Below, in pieces: positions 52,114 through 61,405 of a DNA stretch of 64,000 nt. The position numbers and the translations under genes were made by a program. Under the pieces are notes generated by a model. It was not told where the DNA came from. It searched no databases and saw nothing but the letters and a program-made list of their open reading frames with translations. Where the stretch lies: NCBI RefSeq assembly GCF_947331815.1, contig NZ_OX373462.1, positions 1,227,376-1,291,375 on the forward strand, given 5' to 3'. Position 1 is the stretch's first letter. The number at the start of each line of letters is the position of its first letter. Origin of the DNA: Cyanobacterium sp. uoEpiScrs1 (GTDB lineage Bacteria > Cyanobacteriota > Cyanobacteriia > Cyanobacteriales > Microcystaceae).

Positions 52114-53502
52114 TTAAATTCTTAAAAATAGTCGAGCCAAATTAAGATAGATTAAAAGACCTAAAATATCAACAATAGTAGTAATAAAAGGAGCAGACAT
52201 TAATGCAGGATCTAAACCAAAAGACTTAAAAATATAGGGAAATGCTGCACCCGTTGTTGCAGCAATTATAGTAATTACTAGTAAACTAATTCCTACAGTC
52301 AAACCCACTTCGTGATGTCCCAAAAATAAAAAAATACAAATAATGACTAATGGTCCCAAAATAATCCCCAATAATCCGCCACTAAGTAATTCACGAAGGA
52401 TAACACTAACTGGTTTTTTGTCTCTTAAAGCTTCTGTACTTAATCCTCTAATGACGACAGTCGAAGATTGTGCTCCTACATTTCCTCCTGCACCGATTAG
52501 TAAAGGTGTAAAAAAAGCTAAAGCAACAGCTTCATCTAATACTGTCTCATACTGACTCATAATAATTACAGTTACTGAGTTAGTTATTAACAATAATAAC
52601 AGCCAAGGAATTCTTTTTTTTACCACCTCAAATAATCCCACTTGAAAGTAGTTATCTCCCTGGGATTCTACTGCTCCCATTTTATAAAAATCTTCGGTTG
52701 CCTCTTCTTGTATAATATCAATAACGTCATCAACAGTAATAACTCCTAAAAGATTTTCATCTTTATCTACAATCGGTAAAGCTAATAAATCATAACGTTG
52801 AATAAGTCTAGCAACCTCTTCTTGATCAGTATTAGTATAAGTATAAATGACATCCTGTGTCATTATTTCCCCCAAGGTTTGATCTGGTTCAGCGATAATC
52901 AAATCTTTAAGAGATAAAATACCAATGAGACGTTTATTAGTGTCCGTTACGTAAATATAATAATTAACTTCTGATTTATGAGCTACTGTCCTTAGTTTCT
53001 CTTGTGCTTTTGTTGCTGTCAAATGTTCTTTGAGAGCAATATATTCAGGAGTCATAAGTCGCCCGGCATTGTCACTTTGATACCCTAATAAAAGAGCAGT
53101 GAATTCTCGTTCTTTCGGAGCAATCTGAGCAATTAACCTTCGAACTAGTTTAGGTGGTAATTCGTCAAATAATTTAGCCCGATCATCCGGTGACATATCA
53201 TTAACAATAGCGATAGCTTCTTGATCATGAAATTCTTTAATTAATGACTGTTGTACTATCGGATCAAGATATTCATAAACATCTATTGCTTCTGATTTTG
53301 TTAAAAGACGAAAAGCTATAATCTGTAAGGTTTTTGGTAATTCTTCAATCGCCTCAGCAATATCCACAGGTTGAACAGGAACAAGTAAAGTTTTAACACC
53401 TTCATAGTTTTTCTGCTCTAGTAAAAGTTGAAGTTGAATACGAACTAACTCTCTAAGTTCACTATGAGAACCAATAGGAGTGGATATATCAGTATTCATC
53501 AT
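52114..53502 (-). CDS. mgtE: Magnesium transporter MgtE
   Basis: MgtE is a magnesium-gated channel for magnesium uptake. The 462-residue protein shows the standard plan: an N-terminal helical superhelix domain (about 20-135, with NDMSPDDRAKLFDELPP), two CBS domains (about 140-260) that sense internal magnesium, then a plug helix and five membrane segments. The pore region reads FFTPLLIGAGGNVGAQSSTVVIRGL, the signature of the family. The C terminus ends after the last membrane helix. The ATG at 53502 is followed directly by another (MMNTD), and ATACTCCTTT on the plus strand gives an AAGGAG site 9-12 bases before them. Confidence 0.96.
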   Translation of the reverse strand: MMNTDISTPIGSHSELRELVRIQLQLLLEQKNYEGVKTLLVPVQPVDIAEAIEELPKTLQIIAFRLLTKSEAIDVYEYLDPIVQQSLIKEFHDQEAIAIVNDMSPDDRAKLFDELPPKLVRRLIAQIAPKEREFTALLLGYQSDNAGRLMTPEYIALKEHLTATKAQEKLRTVAHKSEVNYYIYVTDTNKRLIGILSLKDLIIAEPDQTLGEIMTQDVIYTYTNTDQEEVARLIQRYDLLALPIVDKDENLLGVITVDDVIDIIQEEATEDFYKMGAVESQGDNYFQVGLFEVVKKRIPWLLLLLITNSVTVIIMSQYETVLDEAVALAFFTPLLIGAGGNVGAQSSTVVIRGLSTEALRDKKPVSVILRELLSGGLLGIILGPLVIICIFLFLGHHEVGLTVGISLLVITIIAATTGAAFPYIFKSFGLDPALMSAPFITTIVDILGLLIYLNLARLFLRI

Positions 53503-53857
53503 TATTAATACTCCTTTATATATAAATTTAGACTTTTTTAGACTTTACTTAGTTTAAATGCAAAACAGCTTATTGCTAAAAATTATTTAAGCTATAATTA
53601 TCAAGTTCTAGAATTGTATTTACATTCTTTGACTAATAAAATAATTATACTTTGTACTATAAATAATGATAATTAGCTGTTTAATTTTTAGAACTCATTA
53701 ACAGGGAAAATATTTTATATATTACGAATATTGTTGGTTATGGTAATATATTAGTCCAAGGGAAAACTAATCATGTCAGAGTAAGGTGTAAGATACAACC
53801 TATATAAAAATGGTTAGTCAAGCCAAACTTTTTAGTAAACTTAATAATGCATTAAAC
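53503..53857. other. Divergent gap between mgtE and ilvH
   Basis: Short AT-rich stretch with the promoters of both genes. The ilvH frame is open from 53810, but those 16 codons are not part of the family. No known magnesium riboswitch pattern was recognised. Confidence 0.4.
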
Positions 53858-54388
53858 ATGAAACATACCCTATCTGTTTTAGTTGAAGACGAAGCCGGAG
53901 TTTTGACTCGAATTGCAGGCTTATTTGCCCGTCGTGGCTTTAATATTGAAAGTTTAGCTGTTGGCCCTGCCGAAACAGTAGGAGTGTCCCGTATAATTAT
54001 GGTCGTGCCTGGAGATAAGGATAGTATTGAGCAGTTGACGAAACAATTGTACAAGCTAATTAATGTCCTTAAAGTTAATGACATTACCCAGACTCCCTGC
54101 GTAGAAAGGGAATTGATACTCGTCAAAGTTAATGCATCGGCTTCTAATCGTGCTGAAGTGATTGAACTAGCTCAAGTATTTCGATCCAAAATTGTCGATA
54201 TTTCGGAAGAGGCAGTTACAATCGAAGTAGTAGGTGACCCTGGTAAAATTGTGGCAATTGTCCAAATGTTAAACAAGTTTGGGCTCAAGGAAATAGCACG
54301 AACTGGAAAAGTTGCTCTAGTACGGGAATCTGGTGTTAACACAGAATATCTAAAATCTCTTGAAGCAAAACTTCAAACTTTGTCTTGA
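53858..54388 (+). CDS. ilvH: Acetolactate synthase small (regulatory) subunit
   Basis: IlvH binds the catalytic IlvB subunit and confers feedback inhibition by valine at the first step of branched-chain amino acid synthesis. The frame opens at 53810, but homologs begin [20 protein letters not shown], which fits the ATG at 53858 (176 residues). The N-terminal ACT domain (about 1-75) contains [14 protein letters not shown]; the C-terminal domain has [16 protein letters not shown]. Its last 16 bases overlap the 3-prime end of the small minus-strand gene. The catalytic subunit is not in this window. Confidence 0.95.
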   Translation: MKHTLSVLVEDEAGVLTRIAGLFARRGFNIESLAVGPAETVGVSRIIMVVPGDKDSIEQLTKQLYKLINVLKVNDITQTPCVERELILVKVNASASNRAEVIELAQVFRSKIVDISEEAVTIEVVGDPGKIVAIVQMLNKFGLKEIARTGKVALVRESGVNTEYLKSLEAKLQTLS

Positions 54389-54588
54389 TAAATTGACTGG
54401 AGTAAATTTTCCAATTGTTCCTCTCGACAGAGTTCAATTAAACAATCGAAAGCCTCTAATAATTTTGCGCAACTATCTCCATGCATAGGACTTAACCCCC
54501 AAACGTCGTCGACCCAATCTTGTGGATGAGTGTCCTCAAAAATTAAACGTTCTAGAAGTTGTTTAGCTTCAATTTTGGAAATAGTCAT
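54373..54588 (-). CDS. Small conserved-type protein, function unknown
   Basis: A 71-residue acidic protein ([20 protein letters not shown]), predicted helical, with the distinctive segment [19 protein letters not shown]. Its composition is protein-like (Trp and Cys present, sensible helical periodicity) and unlike the random frames in the gaps, so I believe it is real. It overlaps the ilvH end tail to tail by 16 bp. It has no membrane segment, metal motif or strong ribosome site. I do not recognise a family. Confidence 0.55.
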   Translation of the reverse strand: MTISKIEAKQLLERLIFEDTHPQDWVDDVWGLSPMHGDSCAKLLEAFDCLIELCREEQLENLLQSIYQDKV

Positions 54589-55002
54589 TTTTGCTAAAAA
54601 TCACCAAAATTATTATTTTCATGACTGAAAAATCCGAGAATACAAGCCCCCGGTTTTTAACTATGGGAATAAGCTCGACAGACAATTTATTACAGTCTCA
54701 CAAAGTCTATACTAGCTTATATCGACGCTGATAAAATTAACATAAAATAATACTCTGCGAATCTAAGGTTAAACAAAAAGAGTATACACCTTAAATCATT
54801 GAGGAGACAACAAGAAGATTTCAATTAGTCCAGAATAAACACGGAATATTTCAAAAATATTTAAACTCGAGTTTTGGACATAATTAGTAACATCGGATTA
54901 GAAAACTGGTACAAGCATTTGTAGAGATTGCTTCGCAACTACTGGTTATTTACCTAAATGACAGCAAGATGTGTCTAGATACTTGACAAGAAGCTCTCGA
55001 GA
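54589..55002. other. Gap between two minus-strand small genes
   Basis: About 410 bp. Nothing recognisable; the middle part (54650-54730) is slightly richer in GC. No terminator hairpin stands out. Confidence 0.4.
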
Positions 55003-55374
55003 CTAATTCAACTCATATCGGTATTGTTTTAGGTCACTAAAAGAAACTATTTCTAACGCTCTAACATGGGTTGCTTCTAGAATAACTTGGGGAGCAACTC
55101 CAGCGTTCAAGGCTTCTTGCCAGCGTGACGCACATAAACACCAATGATCACCTGGTCTTAACCCAGAAAAATTATAATGAGGAATAGGAGTACTAAGATC
55201 ATTGCCCTGAGATTTAGTAAATTCTAGAAATGCTGAACTTATTTTTGCACAGACAACATGGGCTCCATAATCTTGACTTCCTGTACGACAATAGCCATCT
55301 CGATAATATCCTGTCATCGGGGAAGTGCAGCAAGCAATTAATTCGGTCCCTAAGACGTTTTTAGGTTTTGTCAT
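55003..55374 (-). CDS. DUF2237 family protein
   Basis: A 123-residue soluble protein. It contains NVLGTELIACCTSPMTGYYR, a conserved opening with paired Cys, GYCRTGSQDYGAHVVCA, SQGNDLSTPIPHYNFSGLRP, and GDHWCLCASRWQEALNAGVA with CxC. This is the DUF2237 pattern found in many bacteria and some plants. The several conserved Cys and His suggest metal binding or redox, but no function is established to my knowledge. The ATG at 55374 lies after GGAGTATAGAG on the minus strand. No operon partner is apparent. Confidence 0.88.
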   Translation of the reverse strand: MTKPKNVLGTELIACCTSPMTGYYRDGYCRTGSQDYGAHVVCAKISSAFLEFTKSQGNDLSTPIPHYNFSGLRPGDHWCLCASRWQEALNAGVAPQVILEATHVRALEIVSFSDLKQYRYELN

Positions 55375-55437
55375 CTCTATACTCCTATTTAAAGAACCAG
55401 CTCTCGAGGGTATCCTATCATATTAGTGTCAAAAAAT

Positions 55438-55485
55438 ATAACTTTGAACTTAATTTAATTATAATTAAATTAAGTTCAAAGTTAT
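55438..55485. repeat. Perfect 48-nt palindrome
   Basis: The 24-nt arm 55438-55461 (begins ATAACTTTGAAC) is followed directly by its exact complement 55462-55485. It lies 64 bp upstream of the DUF2237 start, so it is not that gene's terminator. Such a palindrome can extrude as a cruciform or end a transcript from another unit. Confidence 0.9.
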
Positions 55486-56360
55486 CAGAAGATATCGAAT
55501 ACTATCAATCTATACCAATGAATAAATAGAGAAAACTATGAACTACTTATCCTGAAGTCATTGTATAAGTGGTAGAAGCAGTTTTTCAAAAAAACACTTG
55601 TTTTACATAATTTTTGTATCCTGAATAATAAATGATGTTACTTAACACTCAAAACTAAACTTATGTAATTAATATTATAGATGAATCATGAAATTACTAT
55701 AGTTAGTAAAAAAGATTTAATTACCTATGATTATTCAACCAATTAATTAACTCTTAGATAGTATATTGTAATATCAAGTTATATAATAATATATTATGTT
55801 CAAGCAATTAACAATGACATATATTACTCTCATAAATTGGCTTGTTTTTATCAATTTTATTGTTTGTATTTTTATATTTATATCCTGGGCATTTATACAA
55901 CCTTTAATAAAGAATAGAATATTTTTTATAACTACGGAACTGAAACTTATAGTTGAATGCCAAAAATAATCAAATAGTTTAGCTGACTTCAAAATAAGCT
56001 ATAATATATAGAAAAATTTTCTATATATTATAGTTAAAGTATATACGAAAATCAGTTTAATAGATTAATATTGTTTAATATTGCCAATCATTGTACATCA
56101 GAATAATTTAAGTATAGAATGAAAATATCATATATACAAATATTATTTTTTAAACAATTAATTGGCTACAAACTAAATTGATTTATATAAAAATTGATTG
56201 ATTATTTTACTGTTAAAGCGTCATCTATTGTTACTCACTTGCTTAAAACATAAAAGCTTATCTAAACTAGACATGATATAGAATTAATAATTTAAATCTT
56301 AAAATAATCTTCATTTATATAAAAGTCAATATTATTTATAGATAAGACCTATATTAAGGC

Positions 56361-56405
56361 AGTATTTCTATTGTAGAATCAGGATGATTCTACAATAGAA
56401 ATACT
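56361..56405. repeat. Perfect 20-bp inverted repeat
   Basis: AGTATTTCTATTGTAGAATC (56361-56380) and its exact complement (56386-56405) surround the loop AGGAT. No T-run follows on the plus strand (TAATT). No gene is near on either side. Confidence 0.9.
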
Positions 56406-56807
56406 TAATTAAATCAATGATACTATCAGAAATGATTTATAATCCTATAGTTAAATAACTAAATATTTTTATATATCAACAACATATTAGATAAAAGATT
56501 TTTATATTATTTATTTTTTTATTTATGATTAAAAATTGCTTTAGTTCAAGACAGTTAACTACTAAAAAAATCATAAAAAACATAGATTTAAAAATAAGAG
56601 AAGTCAAGTCAAAATAAGGAATAACCTTAAAATAAAAAGATAAAAATTGTTGGATATTAGACACTGATCAATAGTTAACAAATAATTCACAGTAGTATTT
56701 TCTAGTTATCCATCATCGACTGATAACTAACGTTAAATTACAAAATATAGCAGATATTGTTACATTAAAGAGTAGACATAATCAATTACTCATAGGAGAC
56801 GAGTATT

Positions 56808-57308
56808 ATGAACTGGCGTGGGTCTATAGAGATTAAAGAGCGTATTTTTGGAACCTTAGTTTATTGTTTCGCTATTTTCGACACAATATTTTTTAGTAAC
56901 TTTTTGGTCAACCAATTTCCTATTTTTAGCTTATTTTTATTACCAGGTTTACCCATTGCAGTTGTTTACCAATTCTCTGTTCAATTGTTTGGGATGTTTG
57001 GTAGCTTTTTAGTTTTTATAATTCTCTTTTTAGGAATAGTTCGCAATGATAGAATTAGCCACTTTGTCCGCTACAATACTATGCAGAGTATTTTAATTGG
57101 AATTCTACTATCGTTAATCAGATTGATTATGCAATGGGTTCTCGTACCCGCTTTCGGAAATGGTGGTCTGCTGATAGAAACTCTATATAATGTCGTATTT
57201 TTAGGTTCAATTACAGTTTCCTACTATTCAATGGTTCAATCAGTTCTAGGACGTTACGCTGAAATTCCTACAATTTCTGAGGCGGCATATTCCCAAGTTC
57301 GTTACTAG
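56808..57308 (+). CDS. Tic20-like membrane protein
   Basis: A 166-residue protein with four membrane segments, matching the Tic20 family. Plastid Tic20 is a core part of the protein-import channel; the cyanobacterial role is not known. Visible markers are KERIFGTLVYCFAIFDTIFF, the HFVRYNTMQSILIGILLSL segment, which is the most conserved part, and a terminal helix. TAGGAGACGAG stands about 9 bases before the ATG, a good ribosome site. Its 3-prime end overlaps the FAH-family gene on the other strand by 41 bp. Confidence 0.88.
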   Translation: MNWRGSIEIKERIFGTLVYCFAIFDTIFFSNFLVNQFPIFSLFLLPGLPIAVVYQFSVQLFGMFGSFLVFIILFLGIVRNDRISHFVRYNTMQSILIGILLSLIRLIMQWVLVPAFGNGGLLIETLYNVVFLGSITVSYYSMVQSVLGRYAEIPTISEAAYSQVRY

Positions 57309-58095
57309 AAATTTGAGGTACAAAAGCAGGCATTACAGGATTTTCTAAACTGCCAATCCCTTCAATTTCAACTCTAATCTTATCTCCTATTTTAACTGGG
57401 CCTACCCCTTCTGGAGTACCTGTAAAAACAACATCCCCTGGCATCAAAGTCATAATATGGGAAATATAAGAAACCACAGCTTGCGGTGAAAAAACCATCT
57501 CATGAATTAACGCTGACTGTCGAGGCTCAGGGTCGTCATTGACGAAAGTTTGTATTCTAGCTCCCGCACTTAATTCTCTTACAATCCAAGGACCGAGAGG
57601 ACAAAAGCTGTCAAACCCTTTTGCTCTTGTCCATTGATCATCTTTTCTTTGTAGATCACGAGCGGTGACGTCATTAGCAATTGTATATCCCCAGATTTTT
57701 GTACGGGCCTGTTGAGGGGAACAATTTTTAGTGATCTCGCCCATCACTAGGGCCAATTCTCCCTCATAGTCAACCCGTTGAGACTGAGGAGGATAGTAAA
57801 TTGGTTGACTATCAGGGGTTAGGGTTGAAGGAGGCTTGAGAAATAATAGAGGTTCCTGAGGAACTATATTACCAAGTTCAGCAGTATGGGCACGGTAATT
57901 TCTCCCTACTGCTATGATTTTGGAAGGAAAACAAGGGGCTAATAGATGATAATTATCAGCTCCTAAAGTAGTTTCAGTCAGTTGTCCCCCCTGCCAGGGA
58001 GCAGTATTTAAAACTGTCACTGTACGATCAGGATTAAGGGAGCCGTAGTGGATTTTTCCTTGAGCCGTTTTGACTCTAACATAGCGTTGCGCCAT
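57268..58095 (-). CDS. Fumarylacetoacetate hydrolase (FAH) family protein
   Basis: A 275-residue protein with the FAH C-terminal fold. It contains IAVGRNYRAHTAELG, the acidic metal site in VDYEGELALVMGE, TIANDVTARDLQRKDDQWTR, the KGFDSFCPLGPWI block, and TGTPEGVGPVKIGD. Family members hydrolyse or decarboxylate beta-keto acids such as acylpyruvates or oxaloacetate; the exact substrate is not readable here. Tyrosine degradation is unlikely, as no related genes are adjacent. Its end overlaps the Tic20-like gene by 41 bp, tail to tail. Confidence 0.92.
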   Translation of the reverse strand: MAQRYVRVKTAQGKIHYGSLNPDRTVTVLNTAPWQGGQLTETTLGADNYHLLAPCFPSKIIAVGRNYRAHTAELGNIVPQEPLLFLKPPSTLTPDSQPIYYPPQSQRVDYEGELALVMGEITKNCSPQQARTKIWGYTIANDVTARDLQRKDDQWTRAKGFDSFCPLGPWIVRELSAGARIQTFVNDDPEPRQSALIHEMVFSPQAVVSYISHIMTLMPGDVVFTGTPEGVGPVKIGDKIRVEIEGIGSLENPVMPAFVPQISSNELGNMPPQKL

Positions 58096-58264
58096 AGCAG
58101 TATAGGGTCAGTTGAATAGATTTAAGTCGATAGGGTAACAGATATACTAGCGCTAAATCTTTTAATCGTAGTATGATTTTATTTGGATTTGTCCAAAAGA
58201 CTTCCCTTGCTTCTCAGACTTAAAGCTATAGAGAAGCCAACTTGTCCACAAGGAGATTATCGTT

Positions 58265-58636
58265 ATGAATGAAAGTTACGAAATGTTATACATTCTGCGC
58301 CCCAGTTTATCAGAAGAGCAGGTGCAGCAAGAAGTAAGTAAATATGAAGATTTTCTAAAGGAGTATGATGTAATTGATCTCCAAACTAAAATTTGGGGTA
58401 AGCGGCGACTAGCTTATCCAATTCAACGATACTTTGATGGAATTTATGTTCAAATGAATTACCAAGGGGAGGGACTTCAAGTAGCCCCTTTAGAACGGGC
58501 AATGCGCTTAAGTGACGAGGTGATTCGCTATTTAACTATCAAGGTCAATAAAACTAAGTCAAAAGAACTAGATATTAAAGAACTAGATGTTAACGCTGAA
58601 GTCCAAGAAGAACTTGAACAAGTTGTTGACACTTAA
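58265..58636 (+). CDS. rpsF: 30S ribosomal protein S6
   Basis: S6 binds 16S rRNA with S18 in the platform of the small subunit. The 123-residue protein starts [20 protein letters not shown], includes [20 protein letters not shown], and ends its domain with [11 protein letters not shown]. An acidic tail of about 25 residues ([19 protein letters not shown]) extends beyond the core, as in many cyanobacteria. AAGGAG lies 10 bases before the ATG. No rpsR or ssb follows, unlike the operon in many bacteria. Confidence 0.97.
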   Translation: MNESYEMLYILRPSLSEEQVQQEVSKYEDFLKEYDVIDLQTKIWGKRRLAYPIQRYFDGIYVQMNYQGEGLQVAPLERAMRLSDEVIRYLTIKVNKTKSKELDIKELDVNAEVQEELEQVVDT

Positions 58637-58927
58637 AAGTTAACAGATTAGCTGTTGGAATAAAATGTATATGGGGGTTACGGGTGGTTTATTCAAAATT
58701 TATGATGGACTCTCTCCCCAATACTGCTCTAGTGTTCTAGCCGTAAGTAGTGTCCGTCTTAAAAACCTTGTGTTAGAATTGATACATCTATAAAACTCAT
58801 TTATAAACTAGTTTGTTGTTGTAAGTATTTAGAAGAAATGGCACAGTTCTTAAGGTAGTTCTGCTGCCTATCTAACAAGCATCACAGAAAACCGATTGAA
58901 CATATTAATCAGGAGCGGCCTGTACCG

Positions 58928-59065
58928 ATGGACTACTTGGAGAAAGTTTTGGAAAAGCTCAAAGAATGGGCACAAAAATTGATCGAAACGTTACTAGGTC
59001 CACAAACCGAACCTGAACCTGAGCCTCTCCCTGTCCCTGTTAACGACCCACGGCACTGCCGCTAA
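58928..59065 (+). CDS. 45-residue mini-protein upstream of aroQ
   Basis: A short, complete frame encodes an amphipathic Lys/Glu helix (MDYLEKVLEKLKEWAQKLIE), a turn at LLGPQ, then a Pro/Glu tail (TEPEPEPLPVPVNDPRHCR). An AGGAG lies about 12 bases before the ATG. Its GC content is about 48% (66 of 138 bases), well above the surrounding AT-rich DNA, and codons such as CTC, CCC, CGG and CGC appear, which argues for purifying selection. It ends 16 bp before the likely aroQ start, so the two probably share a transcript. I do not recognise a function; the shape suggests a small helix that binds a partner or a membrane surface. Confidence 0.72.
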   Translation: MDYLEKVLEKLKEWAQKLIETLLGPQTEPEPEPLPVPVNDPRHCR

Positions 59066-59081
59066 GCATGGTTGATCTTAA

Positions 59082-59546
59082 GTGTATTCAGAAACTTTTA
59101 AGCGACTTAATATTTTGGTTCTTCACGGTCCTAACCTAAATCTGTTAGGAAAACGAGAACCGTCTATTTATGGTTCTGTCACTTTAGAGAGTATAAATTG
59201 TCTTTTAAAAAATGAGGCGAGCTCCCTTGTACTTGATCTAGAATGTGTGCAGTCTAACCACGAAGGGGTTTTAGTCGATGTTATCCACGATTCTTTGAAT
59301 AAGCATCAAGGGATTATCATTAATGCTGGAGCCTATACCCACACTAGTATTGCGATTAGGGATGCCTTGTCTGCAGTTAATATTCCTACTGTTGAGGTTC
59401 ATATGAGTAATATTTATAAACGGGAGGATTTTCGTAGTTATTCTTATATTTCTGCTGTTGTGGTCGGACAAATTAGTGGTTTTGGTGTACAGAGTTATAA
59501 ATTAGGATTATATGCTTTAGTTGATTTTCTTAGAAATGGGAAGTAA
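59082..59546 (+). CDS. aroQ: Type II 3-dehydroquinate dehydratase
   Basis: AroQ dehydrates 3-dehydroquinate to 3-dehydroshikimate in the shikimate pathway. The start is probably GTG at 59082 (154 residues); the ATG at 59068 is in another frame. Active-site features are LHGPNLNLLGKREPSIYG with catalytic Tyr30 and Arg25, NAGAYTHTS with Asn81, and VEVHMSNIYKRE with His107. SGFGVQSYKLGLYAL closes the fold. The mini-gene is 16 bp upstream and no ribosome site separates them, so translation may be coupled. Confidence 0.95.
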   Translation: MYSETFKRLNILVLHGPNLNLLGKREPSIYGSVTLESINCLLKNEASSLVLDLECVQSNHEGVLVDVIHDSLNKHQGIIINAGAYTHTSIAIRDALSAVNIPTVEVHMSNIYKREDFRSYSYISAVVVGQISGFGVQSYKLGLYALVDFLRNGK

Positions 59547-59644
59547 AGAAAATTTCTTTATGGAATAGCAATAGGATGAACAATTTTTTGTCAGAAAATT
59601 AAGAGTAGGACTTATTGAAAATAATAAAGTGTATCTGTTTCGAC

Positions 59645-59678
59645 TATCTTCAACTATCAGATATCTTCAACTATCAGA
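59645..59678. repeat. 17-bp tandem duplication
   Basis: TATCTTCAACTATCAGA occurs twice head to tail (59645-59661 and 59662-59678). A simple slippage product in a gene-free gap. Confidence 0.85.
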
Positions 59679-60244
59679 GATAGTAAACTTCTAAATCTCG
59701 AATTGCTGTTAGAATAGCTATATAATTAGCAATTAACCGAACTGTGACCATGCTAACAGACTAATTAGGCATCCGACAAAGAATGATACAGTGATACATC
59801 AATAGTGGTATCTTTATTTTCGATGTAAATTGTCTCTCCCCGACTAAGGTCATGTCATAATGGTTCGATAAGAATTATGTTGATTCTTCTGCGTCGATAT
59901 TTAGAACTAATTTATACATCTAACTGACAATTAACTCTCTAAGGGTTAATATAGATATGGCTGTAGAAATAACATGATTTATTAAGAGCGGAGATCTCTC
60001 TCAACTGAATAGCTTGGTAAAAACACTTCAACCTGTTAATTAATGAGGTTCCTTCAGTCTATTATCGATTTATAGTGAATGGTATATCAGTTATAATTAA
60101 TCTAATAACTAAAAGAATAGTCTTTAGAGCCAGAATAAAAGCAATTAAAATACTATAAATAAATTATTTAAAAGTATTAAACGTACCTCAATATATAGTA
60201 ACTACAGTAAAAAAGCAATCAATATGAATAAACAGTTGAAAGAG

Positions 60245-60293
60245 AAAACTAGGTTGGTTATTATTTATTACAAGTAATAACCAACCTAGTTTT
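60245..60293. terminator. Long hairpin, probable bidirectional terminator for lpxD and aroQ
   Basis: AAAACTAGGTTGGTTATTA (60245-60263) and its exact complement (60275-60293) form a 19-bp stem with an 11-nt loop, ending in TTTT on the plus strand and in TTTT on the minus strand. It is 65 bp past the lpxD stop. A shorter partial copy of one arm (AAAACTAGGTT) recurs at about 60311. Confidence 0.7.
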
Positions 60294-60358
60294 TAAGTTT
60301 TAATCTTAGAAAACTAGGTTATTGTAGTAGACAAAAGTCTTAATAATTCATCAACAGT

Positions 60359-61405
60359 TTAACTACCTTCAATTTTTTTTTGTAGACGCTTTAGTGTTTG
60401 ATATATTTCAGGGAGACGTTTATAGATGGCAGAAGCCTTAAGATATAATTTATTAGGAACTGCCGGGCTGCTAGAAACTATTTCTCCTGAAGAGATATCA
60501 TGAGGGATGCCTGTTTGAGCTGTAGCAATAACTCCGTCACCGATTTTAGCTTTATTTGCTACCCCAACCTGTCCGGCTAAGATTACATTGTTCCCCAACT
60601 TAACGCCTCCAGCTAAACCCACTTGTCCGGCTAAAGCACAATTTTCGCCAATTTGGCAACTATGGGCAACATGGACTAAATTATCTAGCTTGGTATTACG
60701 TCCAATATTAGTCGTTCCTACAGCAGGGCGATCAATAGTACTATTACAGCCAACTTCTACTCCGTCTTTGAGAATTACATACCCTGATTGTTCCATCTTA
60801 AACCAACCTTGAGGGGTGGGTACAAATCCAAAACCCTCTGACCCGATAACTGCTCCACTATGAATCACACAATTAGAACCAGTTTGTGTACATTCGTGAA
60901 TAGTACAGTTAGCATGAAGAATAGTATAACTACCAATAGAAACATGTGGATAAATAACTACATTGGGATAAATACAGACATTATCTCCTATAGTCACATC
61001 TCGTTCAATGACCACATGGGGACCAATATAAATGTCTTTGCCAAGCTTGACCGAGGGATCAATGACGGCATTTGGATGAATTCCAGGAGCAGGGCGAAAA
61101 GGTTGATAAAACAAACTAATCACCTGAGCGAACATTAAACGAGGTTCTTGGGTAGCTATCCAAGCAATTCCTTTTTTACTCGCTTGGTTTTGCAATGTCT
61201 CATCAATGGGTAATATTAAGGCACTGGCTGCTGTTTTATCAACCATAGTGGCAAATTTATTTCCATCAATATAGCTAAGTTGTCCTGTTATCGCTTCATC
61301 GACAGGGGCAAGTCCAATAATATTAGGGTTATTATGGGGATGTTTAGTTAAGCTAGAATCGATAACTGCAGGATTAAGCTTCTCAGTAATTTCATTGAAC
61401 TTCAT
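60359..61405 (-). CDS. lpxD: UDP-3-O-acylglucosamine N-acyltransferase LpxD
   Basis: LpxD adds the N-linked acyl chain in lipid A synthesis, so the cell keeps a lipopolysaccharide outer membrane. The 348-residue protein has an N-terminal UDP-binding domain (about 1-105) and a left-handed beta helix of hexapeptide repeats (about 108-310, for example [20 protein letters not shown]). Catalytic His248 lies in [21 protein letters not shown] is 9-10 bases before the ATG. FabZ, which supplies the pathway's acyl precursors, is 9 kb away. Confidence 0.96.
   Translation of the reverse strand: MKFNEITEKLNPAVIDSSLTKHPHNNPNIIGLAPVDEAITGQLSYIDGNKFATMVDKTAASALILPIDETLQNQASKKGIAWIATQEPRLMFAQVISLFYQPFRPAPGIHPNAVIDPSVKLGKDIYIGPHVVIERDVTIGDNVCIYPNVVIYPHVSIGSYTILHANCTIHECTQTGSNCVIHSGAVIGSEGFGFVPTPQGWFKMEQSGYVILKDGVEVGCNSTIDRPAVGTTNIGRNTKLDNLVHVAHSCQIGENCALAGQVGLAGGVKLGNNVILAGQVGVANKAKIGDGVIATAQTGIPHDISSGEIVSSSPAVPNKLYLKASAIYKRLPEIYQTLKRLQKKIEGS

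Larger units (their letters stand above)
55375..56807. other. 1.4-kb gene-free divergent region
   Basis: Very AT-rich between the DUF2237 and Tic20-like genes. Minus-strand frames at 55774-55992 and 56476-56664 are rich in Ile, Lys, Asn and Tyr, as expected from random AT-rich DNA, and I reject them. It holds two perfect inverted repeats listed separately. Confidence 0.5.
59547..60358. other. Gap between convergent aroQ and lpxD
   Basis: About 810 bp. It contains a 17-bp tandem repeat (59645-59678) and the hairpin at 60245-60293. The part between about 59690 and 60060 looks less AT-rich than the flanks; a short minus-strand open stretch there is too short to name. Confidence 0.45.

Noticed and set aside
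55774-55992. A 72-codon minus-strand frame with hydrophobic stretches
   Set aside because: Hydrophobic Ile/Phe/Tyr runs are expected from random AT-rich DNA; there is no signal peptide pattern or ribosome site.
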